Assembly (NCBI GenBank): GCA_947626595.1
Contig: CANQST010000009.1
Location: 1-33,516 of the forward strand
Length of the DNA: 33,516 nt
DNA from: an uncultured Bacilli bacterium
GTDB taxonomy: Bacteria > Bacillota_I > Bacilli_A > RF39 > UBA660
Direction: 5' to 3'
The notes beneath the pieces were generated by a model, which saw only the letters and a program-made list of their open reading frames with translations, did not search any database and was not told the origin of the DNA. Positions 20,801 through 29,180 of this stretch are shown one piece after another (position 1 is the first letter of the stretch; every line of letters starts with the position of its first letter). The position numbers and the translations under genes were made by a program.

Positions 20801-22455
20801 GGTTTTAATTTATGATAATCAACTGCACTTACTTCCATATTACCATTAACATCTTTAAACTTACGAGCTTGAAACTCCTGTTCCAAAATAAGAGAGATTT
20901 CTTTAGCTTCGTCTAAGTTTGTTGCGAAATATCTTGTTTGCTTATCATTACTCCAACAATGAGGCGCAATCTTTAAATATTCCCAGTTAGAAGCATTTTG
21001 ATCATTAGTTAAAACAACTATCTTTAAATCTTCATAACTATGGAAAGTTAACATCTGTAAAATTAACCCCTCTAAAAAAGCATTTTTATTTTTAGCCGTC
21101 CCTATAACAGCTGAAATATTATTTTTAATAAAAGAAAGCGCAATAGGAACATTCTCTAACGTCCTAGACTCTGCCCCCAACTTATAAACCTCTTGTAAAA
21201 GATTATCGTCTTCTAAAGAAAAATGTTCTTCTGGAAAAGATATCTTTCCTTGTAACTCAGTAGAGCCAACACCTAATCTTAAGTCAAGGAAATCTTCTTG
21301 TTCAATCTCTCTTTCCCAAAGATTTCTCTTTTTACCATAAATAATTTCTTTAATTGCCGTTAAAGGAAGATAATTATCTATTAATATCTGTCTTTGTACC
21401 TTCATTTCCGCTTGAATTTTTTGTCTCTTAGACTCTATATACTCCATATATCTAGCTTGTCTAGTATCTTCCTTTTCCTTACGTTGTCTCTTTTGATACC
21501 TTCTTTGTAACATAGGCCATAAAAGCATTGTCATTATCATAGCCCCAGACATTATCAAAGATGGAGCTGCTTGTCCCAAATCCGTTGTTCCATTTAAAAC
21601 TCCCGATAAAGCATTATACCCCATCATCATTGACATCATACCCATAGTAAGCATAGGTCCTAAAGTATAAATAAGTGGCGTCTTATCTTCTTGTTCCTTA
21701 CCTGGAGGTGGATCAATACTAATAATAGCGTCCTCTATTCTCGTCTTAAAACGAGGTGACTTATAAAAATAATCCTCTTCATTAAAAAACTCTATACCCT
21801 CTTCGTCCGGATTATCATACTTAACTTGCTTTTGAACTACCGGAGGTAAAACCTCAAATAAATTATTATCAAAACGTACTAAATTACCAATATTATTTAT
21901 AACAATGGAATCTTTCATAACAATAATACGAAGTCCCATAATAAAAATAATATCACCATACTCAAGTTGTTTAGCTGATACAGCCATATTATTAACATAA
22001 GTACCATACTTACTATTTAAATCCTGAATTATCCATATACCTTTACTATATATAAGTCTAGCATGCTGTTTAGATACCAAAGGATAAGTATAAGCAATAT
22101 TAGCTCTATTATCATTTCCAATGATAATAGACGTTTCATTCTTAAGACGTAACTTCAAACTATCTTTATCATTGGAAGGTGAACAATATAAAATAACATA
22201 CTCATTATCAGTATTTATCTTTAAAAAATAAAGACTATAATCCTTTAAAATAGCTGACTCTATTTCCTTATCACCAGCCATTATCTTCGTTTCAAAATCG
22301 CTTTTAATCTTCCACTCGCCATTTTCTTCTTCAACATTTATTAAGTTTCTTGAGTTACCTAAATAATCATTATCTGTAATCCAGTAATTTCCAGCTACTT
22401 TAGTTGGTAATTCAAAATTATAAATTTTTCTTTTTTTGATAAGCCTAACTATCAC
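17878..22455 (-). CDS. essC: type VII secretion ATPase EssC/YukB
   Basis: The membrane motor of the type VII secretion system, 1525 aa. N-terminus: a forkhead-associated fold region with a clear FHA domain at about 105-185 (SKQHARLIY, NSKYGTYVNN). Two membrane segments lie at about 265-318. Three FtsK/SpoIIIE ATPase domains follow: the first with intact Walker A AGMTGSGKSE (near 715) and Walker B LFIISDEF; the second with GSAGSGKEL (near 1068) and IIIVINNVEAF as a weakened Walker B; the third degenerate to the C-terminus. Start is a GTG with GGGGTGAT upstream. EsaA, EssA and EssB partners are not in the window. Confidence 0.95.
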   Translation of the reverse strand: MIVRLIKKRKIYNFELPTKVAGNYWITDNDYLGNSRNLINVEEENGEWKIKSDFETKIMAGDKEIESAILKDYSLYFLKINTDNEYVILYCSPSNDKDSLKLRLKNETSIIIGNDNRANIAYTYPLVSKQHARLIYSKGIWIIQDLNSKYGTYVNNMAVSAKQLEYGDIIFIMGLRIIVMKDSIVINNIGNLVRFDNNLFEVLPPVVQKQVKYDNPDEEGIEFFNEEDYFYKSPRFKTRIEDAIISIDPPPGKEQEDKTPLIYTLGPMLTMGMMSMMMGYNALSGVLNGTTDLGQAAPSLIMSGAMIMTMLLWPMLQRRYQKRQRKEKEDTRQARYMEYIESKRQKIQAEMKVQRQILIDNYLPLTAIKEIIYGKKRNLWEREIEQEDFLDLRLGVGSTELQGKISFPEEHFSLEDDNLLQEVYKLGAESRTLENVPIALSFIKNNISAVIGTAKNKNAFLEGLILQMLTFHSYEDLKIVVLTNDQNASNWEYLKIAPHCWSNDKQTRYFATNLDEAKEISLILEQEFQARKFKDVNGNMEVSAVDYHKLKPYFVIFTDDYKTLRDLDILKDVCEMEINYGFSLIVISPRLINLPNECKTFISIGDKTSGVFENELVSNKQKEFVADYDPTLNIYECCKILANIPIDIAKENRSLPQGLSFLEMYNVGMVDQLNILNRWKQNDPTKSLQAPVGVDKSRELFKLDLHEKAHGPHGLIAGMTGSGKSEFIISYVLSMALNYHPYEVSFVLIDYKGGGLAGVFQNKETGMKLPHLAGTITNLDTVEMNRSLASIQSELRKRQRMFNEARDKLDESTIDIYKYQSLFRKGLVDKPISHLFIISDEFAELKDQRPEFMEQLISTARIGRSLGVHLILATQKPSGVVNDQIWSNSKFRVCLKVQDKSDSMDMIKVPDAASLKNPGRFYLQVGYNELFAMGQAAWAGAQYYPTEKRKKKVDQSINIIDNVGNYIKSLDTKTSEVIVQSKGEEITNIIKYIVDEAREENISIPQLWLDRIPDFVYVDKIKEKYQYVTQKNVINPVIGEYDDPDNQKQNALTLPLSQDGNTIIFGSAGSGKELMLTSIIYSTVTTHDSKEVNFYILDFGAETLTMFRNSPHVGEVILSTEAEKITNLFRMIQNIIDERKKLFVDYNGSYDFYINHGGKQIPMIIIVINNVEAFIETYSDYEELIGQLTRDCLKYGVVFIFTTNGPNTVRYRLRQNFKQNLVLQFNDPSDYSSVLPGVRKKEPSKVFGRGLISLDSIYEFQTAYPYAEEKMIDYIKVIGNKLNVICDYKAKRIPILPEVVNFDSVRDVLGNLSTIPFGIEKDSLEIATVNLQNKYMYTITGEDISTEVDFFKGLSNVITQVPNTKCVILDSNSILSDVNSNNVVYSTDTCYEGFDKLNAFYEAEKVSKSNTNVVCMILGINSLLNKLSTIEKSKLTTLLSSAKDVGNITFLVADSIDNIKGLAFEAWFKDNADLSEGIWIGNGISNQFTLKVTTSARLLRAELAPNFGYIVIKGKAYVIKLLANE

Positions 22456-22493
22456 TGCAAATCACCCCGGTTATTATTCTCATTCTATACCCT

Positions 22494-22522
22494 ATTATAG
22501 CGATTTTTTAAGATTTTTACAA
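22494..22522 (-). promoter_or_regulatory. sigma-A promoter of the essC operon
   Basis: TTGTAA (22522-22517), 17-nt spacer, consensus TATAAT (22499-22494). Start near 22487, leader about 30 nt. Confidence 0.75.
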
Positions 22523-22554
22523 CAATAATTAGATTATTTTTAGAAAAAAGTTAT

Positions 22555-22581
22555 AAAGAAAAAAGCAACCTAAATTGCTTT
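22555..22581 (-). terminator. intrinsic terminator of cotE
   Basis: AAAGCAA (22581-22575) pairs with TTGCTTT (22568-22562), 6-nt loop, then TTTCTTT on the minus strand; overlaps the stop codon. Confidence 0.65.
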
Positions 22582-23089
22582 ATTTAAGAAAATTCTCTTC
22601 TATTTTATCTATTTCTTCAGTTTTATCCTCAACTATCTCATCCCAAGTATCTTCTTCATTACTAGCTTCTATTCTTACTTTAACATCATCAACTAATTCA
22701 ATACCAAGTTCTTTTTCTACTGTATAATTAATAGTATTACCATTAATATCCACTTTTAAGCAATTAGGCTGTTTCAAACTACGAACAATAATTTCTTCTG
22801 TAGGACTTTTCTCATTTCTTGGATGCATATTAACTGCTTCTTTGTAAGTATTACTCTTCTTAACAACATCTGTTTTTGTATCATTATCGTAAGAATACCA
22901 AATATTAACATCATAACTACCATTAATAATAACCATATTATTAGACGCTTCTCCACTAAAATTATGATTTATGATCCAACAACCAAGTATTGTTGATGGC
23001 TTCTTATCTAAAGTAACACTATCAGTCGTTGTAAATGTTTTTTTACCCTTAGCAATCACTGCCTTAGTAACAATTTCTCTATATGCCAT
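22580..23089 (-). CDS. cotE: outer spore coat morphogenetic protein CotE
   Basis: CotE directs assembly of the outer spore coat in Bacillus. The 169-aa product follows it throughout: YREIVTKAVIAKGKK, KKPSTILGCWIINHNF, DVNIWYSYDNDTKTDVV, QPNCLKVDING and a Glu/Asp-rich C-terminus ending near EENFLK. Bacillus CotE is about 180 aa. ATG at 23089 has AGGAGG 7 nt upstream. Order miaB-ymcA-cotE is the same as in Bacillus subtilis, which supports both identities. A terminator separates it from ymcA, so a separate (mother-cell) promoter is expected, but none is convincing. Confidence 0.93.
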   Translation of the reverse strand: MAYREIVTKAVIAKGKKTFTTTDSVTLDKKPSTILGCWIINHNFSGEASNNMVIINGSYDVNIWYSYDNDTKTDVVKKSNTYKEAVNMHPRNEKSPTEEIIVRSLKQPNCLKVDINGNTINYTVEKELGIELVDDVKVRIEASNEEDTWDEIVEDKTEEIDKIEENFLK

Positions 23090-23135
23090 ACTAAGCCTCC
23101 TAATTTAATTTATGCAACTTCCATATAAAAAGTAC

Positions 23136-23158
23136 AAAAAACTACTAATTCGTAGTTT
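23136..23158 (-). terminator. intrinsic terminator after ymcA
   Basis: AAACTAC (23158-23152) pairs with GTAGTTT (23145-23139), 6-nt loop, then TTT on the minus strand, making a six-T run. Includes the ymcA stop codon. Confidence 0.65.
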
Positions 23159-23483
23159 CCTTATTAACTAAATTATCAAAGTACTTAGTAAGTTCTTCTT
23201 TTACTATATCTATCATTTCATTAACCTTCTCTAAATGCTTCATATAAATATTATAAAGAGGTATTTCTTCTAACTCATTAATATTTTTATTTAATTCTTC
23301 TAAAATATCCTTATCATTTGTTCTTACATATTCTTTTTGATATTTCTTTATATTTGTAATTAATTTATTTATTTCTTCATTAGAGCCCAACTTTTCTTTT
23401 AACTTAAGACACTCTTTATAATCATTATTATTTTTAATTACTAAAATTAGCTCATCTATAGCGTTATTCAACTTCTTTTCCAT
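23145..23483 (-). CDS. ymcA: YmcA/YlbF family regulator
   Basis: A 112-aa all-helical protein of the YlbF/YmcA family. In Bacillus YmcA, YlbF and YaaT form an Fe-S complex that promotes Spo0A phosphorylation and RNase Y-dependent mRNA maturation, affecting sporulation, competence and biofilms. Family features: helical N-terminus with NDYKECLKLKEKLGSNEEINKLI, then IKKYQKEYV, and C-terminal LYNIYMKHLEKVNEMIDIVKEEL. Somewhat shorter than Bacillus YmcA (143 aa). It overlaps the end of miaB by 20 bp with GGAG before its ATG; miaB-ymcA-cotE order gives the assignment. Confidence 0.8.
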   Translation of the reverse strand: MEKKLNNAIDELILVIKNNNDYKECLKLKEKLGSNEEINKLITNIKKYQKEYVRTNDKDILEELNKNINELEEIPLYNIYMKHLEKVNEMIDIVKEELTKYFDNLVNKETTN

Positions 23484-24879
23484 CTAAACTCCATGTCTTA
23501 GCTGAAGTAATTTCTACTTTAACTATACTTCCTACTTCTATATCTTTTAAAGAAGAAAAATTAACTAACTTATTTTCTTCACTATAACCAAAATACATAT
23601 TTTTCTTCTCACTAATACCCTCTGTTAAAACTAATACTTCTTTTCCTACCAATTTCTTATTATTCTCTAAAAAATACTTATTAACTACATTATTTAATCT
23701 TTGTAATCTCTCTTCTTTCTCCTCTAAAGAAGTATTATCTTTTAATTTACAAGCTGGTGTTCCTTCTCTTTTAGAAAAGATAAAAGTAAAAGCATTATCA
23801 TACTTACACTCTTTTACTAAATCAAGAGTATCTTTAAAATCTTCTTCCTCTTCACCTGGAAAACCAACAATTATATCAGTAGAAATAGCCATATTAGGTT
23901 TAGCTTTCTTTATCTTATTAAATAACTCTAAATATTCACCCCTTGTATATCTTCTACCCATTAATTTTAAAATTCTATCAGAACCACTTTGTACTGGTAA
24001 ATGAACACTAGGCATAATATTTTTATACTTGCCAATAACTTCTATCATTTTATCAGTAAAATCCCATGGATGTGAAGTCATAAACCTAATTCTTGGAATA
24101 TCCTTTTTCGCAATATCTTCTAATAAATTAGCTAAAGTATAATCTTCATATAAATCTTTTCCATAAGCATTAACATTTTGTCCTAATAAAGTAACTTCCT
24201 TATAACCATCTTTTATTAAACCATCTATTTCTTTTAAAATATCTTCTTTTAATCTACTTCTTTCTTTTCCTCTTGTATAAGGAACAATACAATAAGTACA
24301 GAATTTATCACAACCATAAATTATATTAACATAAGCTTTATAAGAATTGCTTCTAACTACTGGCATACCCTCTACTAAATCTTTTTCCCTTGAAAAGACT
24401 TCTATTTGTTGCCTTTCTTCTAAAATAGCTTTATCTAAAATATTAGGAAGTTGATATAAATTATGAGTACCAACTACAAAATTTACAAACTTATACTTAT
24501 TAACTATCTCTTCTACAACACTTTCTTCTTGAGCCATACAGCCACATATGCCCACTATTAAATCTTTCTTAATACTCTTCAAATGTTTAATTCTACCAAG
24601 CATTCCAAAAGCCTTATTATGAGCATTTTCTCTAATAGAACAAGTATTTAATATTATTACATCAGCATCATTATAATCAGAAACTTTACTAAAACCTAAA
24701 CTACAAAGAAGAGCTTCAATATTTTCACTATCATGCTCATTCATTTGACAACCATAAGTCTTCAAGAAAAATTTCTTATTCTTATACTTATCTTTAATCT
24801 TCTTATCAAAGATAAAATCAACTCTTTTATAATCTCTCTTATCCCTACTCTTAGCTTCACCATAATTAGGTATATTCAT
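23464..24879 (-). CDS. miaB: tRNA-2-methylthio-N6-dimethylallyladenosine synthase MiaB
   Basis: A radical SAM methylthiotransferase that adds a methylthio group to i6A37 of tRNAs reading UNN codons. 471 aa. The UPF0004 N-domain cluster ligands are Cys44 (KTYGCQMNEHDS), Cys80 (LNTCSIRENA) and Cys114 (GICGCMAQ); the radical SAM cluster is C190-x3-C194-x2-C197 (YGCDKFCTYCIVPYTRG); the TRAM domain closes the protein (VGKEVLVLTEG, VKVEITSAKTWSLDG). ATG at 24879 has GGAAGTGAT upstream. Second gene after the ankyrin gene, 14 bp downstream. Confidence 0.97.
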   Translation of the reverse strand: MNIPNYGEAKSRDKRDYKRVDFIFDKKIKDKYKNKKFFLKTYGCQMNEHDSENIEALLCSLGFSKVSDYNDADVIILNTCSIRENAHNKAFGMLGRIKHLKSIKKDLIVGICGCMAQEESVVEEIVNKYKFVNFVVGTHNLYQLPNILDKAILEERQQIEVFSREKDLVEGMPVVRSNSYKAYVNIIYGCDKFCTYCIVPYTRGKERSRLKEDILKEIDGLIKDGYKEVTLLGQNVNAYGKDLYEDYTLANLLEDIAKKDIPRIRFMTSHPWDFTDKMIEVIGKYKNIMPSVHLPVQSGSDRILKLMGRRYTRGEYLELFNKIKKAKPNMAISTDIIVGFPGEEEEDFKDTLDLVKECKYDNAFTFIFSKREGTPACKLKDNTSLEEKEERLQRLNNVVNKYFLENNKKLVGKEVLVLTEGISEKKNMYFGYSEENKLVNFSSLKDIEVGSIVKVEITSAKTWSLDGKEVE

Positions 24880-24893
24880 AGAAAATCACTTCC

Positions 24894-25520
24894 TTATATT
24901 CCAACTATTTCTTTTAAAATATGACTATCATTAGAAAGAATTTCTTTCTTTATCAAATTAAAATTCTTCTTTAATTCAAATATTATCATATTTAAAGAAC
25001 CATTTAAACTCTTATTTTCTAAACTACTTAGTATTGTCTCTAAATTAGTAATAATAGAATACTTACCATAATCTTTATTTATACACATAGAAAACAAATT
25101 CTTAAAAGACTTAGCATCAATACAATCAAATCTCTCATCCTCTAGTATTTTAAAAGCATAAGCTAAATAGTTATTATTAATAGCTTTATCTAAAGCTGTT
25201 TGACCCTTCTTATTCTTAATATTAGGTAAATAATTTTTATTCTTCTTTAACTCGTCCATTATCTTAATCGCACCCATAGAATTATCTTGCGCTAAAATAT
25301 GACCAAAAGTATCACCTTCATAATTTTGTTTATTAACATTCCAATTTCTTTTCTTCATTAAAAGTAAAACTAAATCATATTTTTTAAGTTTAAGTAACTT
25401 CATTAAAACATTATTGCCTATACCATCACAACTATTAACATCAACTTTCCCCTCTTCAATTAATTCTTCTATCTTATCATAATCATTATTCTTAATTAAA
25501 GTAAAAATATCATGCATCAT
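24894..25520 (-). CDS. ankyrin-repeat protein
   Basis: A 208-aa soluble protein with about four ankyrin-like repeats in the first 130 residues: helix pairs with DYDKIEELIEEGKVDVNSCDG, GNNVLMKLLKLKKYDLVLLLMKK, GDTFGHILAQDNS and KGQTALDKAINNNYLAYAFKIL. The rest is helical without a known motif. No signal peptide. Partner unknown. Two adjacent ATG codons (25520, 25517) follow GAGGTG; either may be used. It heads the ank-miaB-ymcA operon from a strong promoter. Confidence 0.8.
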   Translation of the reverse strand: MMHDIFTLIKNNDYDKIEELIEEGKVDVNSCDGIGNNVLMKLLKLKKYDLVLLLMKKRNWNVNKQNYEGDTFGHILAQDNSMGAIKIMDELKKNKNYLPNIKNKKGQTALDKAINNNYLAYAFKILEDERFDCIDAKSFKNLFSMCINKDYGKYSIITNLETILSSLENKSLNGSLNMIIFELKKNFNLIKKEILSNDSHILKEIVGI

Positions 25521-25549
25521 TTACACCTCTAATTTCTAGTCACTTTAAT

Positions 25550-25578
25550 ATTCTAACAGAGAAGAAATATTTTGTCAA
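25550..25578 (-). promoter_or_regulatory. sigma-A promoter of ank-miaB-ymcA
   Basis: Consensus TTGACA (25578-25573), 17-nt spacer, TAGAAT (25555-25550). Confidence 0.75.
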
Positions 25579-25582
25579 AAAA

Positions 25583-27118
25583 CTAATTAATTTTAAAGGT
25601 CTCTGGACTAAATCTATATACTAAATATAAAGAAATAACAGAATATACTATTGTAAAAATAATACTAAATAAAGAAAAATATAAATAATTTAAATTAACA
25701 TCAATCAAAAAATAACAAGCTACATAAGTTAAAATAGATACGATAGAATAACTAATTTTTCTAATCTGCATAGAACTATCAAATGGCTGTAGTAGATAGT
25801 AAATTACTAAGTAATGAATAGAAAAGAAAATACTTAAAGAAATTATATATAAACCAAGCATTAAATAAATAAAAATATTATTATTTCCATTTACTAAAAG
25901 TAATAAACTATTACCTAGAATAATTACTAGAGCTGGTAATAAATTAACTCTAATTAAAGTAGTTAATCTTTTTTTAAAAAGATTAAGTAAAACACTTCTT
26001 TCTCTATAAAAATTATATCTAAGCATCGCATGATCACAATTAAAAAACATAGCTTGTGTAACAATAGCTCCTCTATTAATAAAATACATCAATATAATAA
26101 AAGCTCCTAAATTATTTAATATATTAACCTTCCTACCTAAAATAAGTAAGATAATATAAATACCCATTAAAACTAAAGAATACTTCTTAGAACTCCTCAT
26201 AAGAATTTCTTTATGTCTTTCAAAAAATATTGTATTAAATAAATCATACCCTTTCTTATTCTTTAGCTTTCTACTATCTATCTTAATATCTTTCTTTTTA
26301 ACTTCAACCATTTTTTGTCTATTATAACTATTATCTTTACTTAAAACAGCATTCTTAGTATTTAACTTCTTAAACATAATCTTATAATCCTTAACTCTTA
26401 AAAGATAAGTTAAAGATATGAGACTAAGAATAATTCCCCCTATAAGAAAGATAAATAAAATACTCCTACTAACAAAAATATCTTTAAAAGGTAAAAAACT
26501 AACTACTAATAAACTAATTAAAATACTAAAATATAAATAATAATTATTTATCCAAACATAAGAATATTTTTTATAAAATAAAATATTTAAAGCTTCTCCT
26601 ACTATTCTCAAGAAGAAAGGTATTAATAATAAATAAATAATTATTATAAAAGGTATATCTATAAAATAACTTATTACCATAAAAGATAAAATATTTAAAA
26701 TTAAATATCTAAATAAATTATAAAATAAACTACTCTCCATAAACTTCTTAGCGTTCATATTAAATAGAACAATAGAAAAATATTTCTTCTTACTAGTATT
26801 AAGTAAATTATTATTTATAAAAAAGCCAATTATACTAAAAATAAAATAAATATGAATAAAACTCTTACTAATATTAGTTTTATTAATAATACTCGCAAGA
26901 AAATAAATTAAAAAGAAATATAAAAGATGGAAAAAAATAGTTTTTAAACATGAATAAATTATACTAATTATACTAATAAATCTCTTTAGATTTTTACTTT
27001 TATATATATCTTCTGTTATTAAATCTTTTAATATAGGTAATCTTCTTAAATTATAAATAAAAGCATTAATACTATAAGTATAATCTATTTTTAAAGACAT
27101 AATTAAAGTATTAAACAT
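25583..27118 (-). CDS. ABC transporter permease-like membrane protein
   Basis: A 511-aa protein with ten or more hydrophobic helices in two groups (about 55-235 and 310-505) split by a basic cytosolic stretch near 240-300. It overlaps the ATPase gene by 8 bp with GGAG before its ATG, so it is that ATPase's membrane partner. The arrangement resembles ABC-2 type exporters with a single long permease, such as those moving peptides or antibiotics, but the substrate cannot be read. Confidence 0.8.
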   Translation of the reverse strand: MFNTLIMSLKIDYTYSINAFIYNLRRLPILKDLITEDIYKSKNLKRFISIISIIYSCLKTIFFHLLYFFLIYFLASIINKTNISKSFIHIYFIFSIIGFFINNNLLNTSKKKYFSIVLFNMNAKKFMESSLFYNLFRYLILNILSFMVISYFIDIPFIIIIYLLLIPFFLRIVGEALNILFYKKYSYVWINNYYLYFSILISLLVVSFLPFKDIFVSRSILFIFLIGGIILSLISLTYLLRVKDYKIMFKKLNTKNAVLSKDNSYNRQKMVEVKKKDIKIDSRKLKNKKGYDLFNTIFFERHKEILMRSSKKYSLVLMGIYIILLILGRKVNILNNLGAFIILMYFINRGAIVTQAMFFNCDHAMLRYNFYRERSVLLNLFKKRLTTLIRVNLLPALVIILGNSLLLLVNGNNNIFIYLMLGLYIISLSIFFSIHYLVIYYLLQPFDSSMQIRKISYSIVSILTYVACYFLIDVNLNYLYFSLFSIIFTIVYSVISLYLVYRFSPETFKIN

Positions 27119-27806
27119 CTTCTTCTCCTTTTAAAGCTTTAATTATTTTATCTTTATATTTCTTAGTATTTAAATTATCTTTAGGAACACTTTCTAATTT
27201 CTTTTTATTTAAAATAACTATCTCGTCACAAAGATCCATTGCTAACTCAAGAATATGGGTTGAAAAAATAATAATATGATCTTTCTTTAAACTTTTAAGA
27301 AGTCTTTTCATATCTTCTTGAACAACTATATCTAAAGAAGTTAAAGGCTCATCCATTAAAATTACTTTAGGATTACTTATAATATTAATTAGTATTTGCA
27401 TTTTATTTTTCATACCATGAGAAAAATCTCTTAATAATTTATCTTGATCTTTCTTATCTATCTTAACTAAATCAAAATAATAATCAACATCTACATCTAA
27501 ATGATTTATCTCTAAAAAGAAAGTAAGAAATTCTCTTGTCGTTAAAAACTCTGGAACAACAGGAGTTGATACTACATAACCAATATCATTAGTATTAAGT
27601 CTATTTCTTCCATAACTATCTTCTAAATAAAAAGCTCCACTATCAATATCAATATCTTCATTTAAAGAATTAAAAAAAGTTGTCTTACCTACACCATTAC
27701 GTCCAATAAGTCCATAAATCTTACCACTTTCAAAAGTAAAATCAATATTCTTTAAAACTTCATTATCTTTAAAACTCTTTGATAAATTAATTACTTCTAA
27801 TTTCAA
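27111..27806 (-). CDS. ABC transporter ATP-binding protein
   Basis: A 231-aa nucleotide-binding subunit: Walker A GLIGRNGVGKTTFF, signature DFSHGMKNKMQ (the S-x-G-M-K-x-K variant typical of ABC-2 exporters in place of LSGGQ), Walker B VILMDEPLTSLD and switch His in IIIFSTHILELA. A TTG at 27806 is taken as start since AGGACGTGG lies before it; ATG codons at 27827/27824 are in frame but have no ribosome site. Forms one unit with the following permease. Confidence 0.9.
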   Translation of the reverse strand: MKLEVINLSKSFKDNEVLKNIDFTFESGKIYGLIGRNGVGKTTFFNSLNEDIDIDSGAFYLEDSYGRNRLNTNDIGYVVSTPVVPEFLTTREFLTFFLEINHLDVDVDYYFDLVKIDKKDQDKLLRDFSHGMKNKMQILINIISNPKVILMDEPLTSLDIVVQEDMKRLLKSLKKDHIIIFSTHILELAMDLCDEIVILNKKKLESVPKDNLNTKKYKDKIIKALKGEEDV

Positions 27807-27856
27807 AATACCACGTCCTAACATCATATTCTACTATATTTTCTTAATAAAATAAA

Positions 27857-28255
27857 CTACTTTTTTCTAAAGAATAAAGCTATGAAAAAGATAAGCAAAG
27901 ATGGTAATAAAAACTCTATACTTCTAGAAATAACATGTATATAAAAAGGATTTGAATAATAAGAATAATTTAAATAATCTAAGTTTAGTACTACTACAAA
28001 TCCTAGTAATAAAAGTAAAGATAAGAAAAATAATATCATACTAATAATCTTCTTAAAAGAAATTTTCTCTTTATTTTTCTTCTTTGTAATTATATAGTGT
28101 ATTGTTAATAAGATATAAGAAATAATAGTAAAGATAAAAACTAAATATAAAGAAGTTATTAAAGTAATTTTATCACCTAAGTTATATAAACTTAAAATAC
28201 TACTTAGAAAAAAAGTTAAAATAAAAGATATAATAATTATAAATATTTTCTTCAT
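27857..28255 (-). CDS. small membrane protein of four helices
   Basis: A 132-aa protein with four hydrophobic helices (about 3-20, 30-55, 68-90, 105-128) and a basic loop KKKNKEKISFKK. No family recognised. ATG at 28255 has GTAGGAGA upstream; an extended -10 (TGATATAAT, 28274-28282) suggests its own promoter. It lies 30 bp upstream of the ABC transporter ATPase and may be cotranscribed with it as an accessory or immunity-type protein, which is conjecture. Confidence 0.7.
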   Translation of the reverse strand: MKKIFIIIISFILTFFLSSILSLYNLGDKITLITSLYLVFIFTIISYILLTIHYIITKKKNKEKISFKKIISMILFFLSLLLLLGFVVVLNLDYLNYSYYSNPFYIHVISRSIEFLLPSLLIFFIALFFRKK

Positions 28256-28303
28256 AGAAATCTCCTACTAATTATTATATCATACTAATTAATAATATTA
28301 TTT

Positions 28304-29068
28304 TTATTTTACTCTTTTCCACATATAAACAGTTATATATGGGTCTTGAATATTAACAGATGTTCCTTTACCAGTATTACCTGTTGTATCAGCAATTGTA
28401 GTTACTGTATGAGTATGATCCGTAACAGCATTTCCTGTAAAGGTATGATTATGAGTGGCATTTATTCTAAAACCATCGGCACCCTTTACTTCACCCATTG
28501 TTGTTGGGTAAATAGCATCATCATTCATATTTGCCTTCGAAACAATTCCATCGGCGGTACCAGGCGCAGAAGAATGCTGATAAGCAATATTCCAAAAACG
28601 GCCAACCAACTCTTTAGTAGAAATACTTCCACTTGGTGTGTGTCCACCTGCTGCATTAGTTAAGCCTGATAAAGCTGGTATACTATGACTATGACTTGGT
28701 AGATTATCTTCTTTTAACGTTACTTCCTTAGCTCCACCCTTTTCTCCACTAGTTGATTTAGTACTAACTAAAGAATAACCTTCTTCTATTTGCTCCCATT
28801 CTCCTCCAAATAATGTTTGAGGATTAGTATTACCATAACTTATATAAATACTTCCTACTGGGTATACTTTTAAAAGAAAATTTTGTAATTCACTACTAAA
28901 CTTCGTACAAGTTCCATCAATTGCGTCTTGCACATTAGTCGCACCTACTTTAGAATTATCTATATAAGAAATATTCTTACTTTCTATTAAAGTTTCCGCA
29001 ACTGCATAAGAAATAATCGTGGATAGAAATACTCCAATAACTATACCACCAAATAGTTTTTGCCTCAT
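28304..29068 (-). CDS. secreted protein with phage tail/baseplate-like C-terminal domain
   Basis: A 254-aa protein. Residues 1-25 are a signal peptide or anchor (MRQKLFGGIVIGVFLSTIIS, then AVA as cleavage site). ATNVQDAIDGTC is a motif frequent in secreted and tail proteins of Bacillota. VYPVGSIYISYGNTNPQTLFGG starts the phage tail-collar/baseplate-like domain, which runs to the typical end DPYITVYMWKR; in between are His pairs (SHSHS, THNHT, DHTHT) and a Gly/Thr-rich middle. No other phage gene is near, and phage fibres lack signal peptides, so this appears to be a host surface or secreted adhesin-like use of the domain. ATG at 29068 has GGTAGGTGAT upstream. Faces an XRE regulator. Confidence 0.8.
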   Translation of the reverse strand: MRQKLFGGIVIGVFLSTIISYAVAETLIESKNISYIDNSKVGATNVQDAIDGTCTKFSSELQNFLLKVYPVGSIYISYGNTNPQTLFGGEWEQIEEGYSLVSTKSTSGEKGGAKEVTLKEDNLPSHSHSIPALSGLTNAAGGHTPSGSISTKELVGRFWNIAYQHSSAPGTADGIVSKANMNDDAIYPTTMGEVKGADGFRINATHNHTFTGNAVTDHTHTVTTIADTTGNTGKGTSVNIQDPYITVYMWKRVK

Positions 29069-29083
29069 AATATCACCTACCAT

Positions 29084-29148
29084 ACAACATAAGTATTGTT
29101 AAATAAATATTACAACACATGTGTTAAAAAGTCAACACAAATGTTGTG
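29084..29148. promoter_or_regulatory. three operator-like inverted repeats
   Basis: CAACA-TAAG-TATTG (29085-29098), CAACA-CATG-TGTTA (29113-29126) and CAACA-CAAA-TGTTG (29133-29146) share the form CAACA-N4-TGTTG. The middle one fills the promoter spacer, the right one overlaps the -35 and the left one lies just after the start point of the minus-strand gene. Probable binding sites of the divergent XRE regulator. Confidence 0.65.
29107..29135 (-). promoter_or_regulatory. sigma-A promoter of the tail-like protein gene
   Basis: TTGACT (29135-29130), 17-nt spacer, TAATAT (29112-29107). Interleaved with the operator-like repeats, so binding should block RNA polymerase. Confidence 0.7.
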
Positions 29149-29180
29149 AAAAATAATATAAGTATATTTAGGTGATAACA

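Noticed and set aside
23106-23133. sigma-K type promoter before cotE (AC, 17 nt, CATAAATTA)
   Set aside because: The match is tempting, but the predicted start would fall within the AGGAGG ribosome site of cotE, leaving no usable leader.
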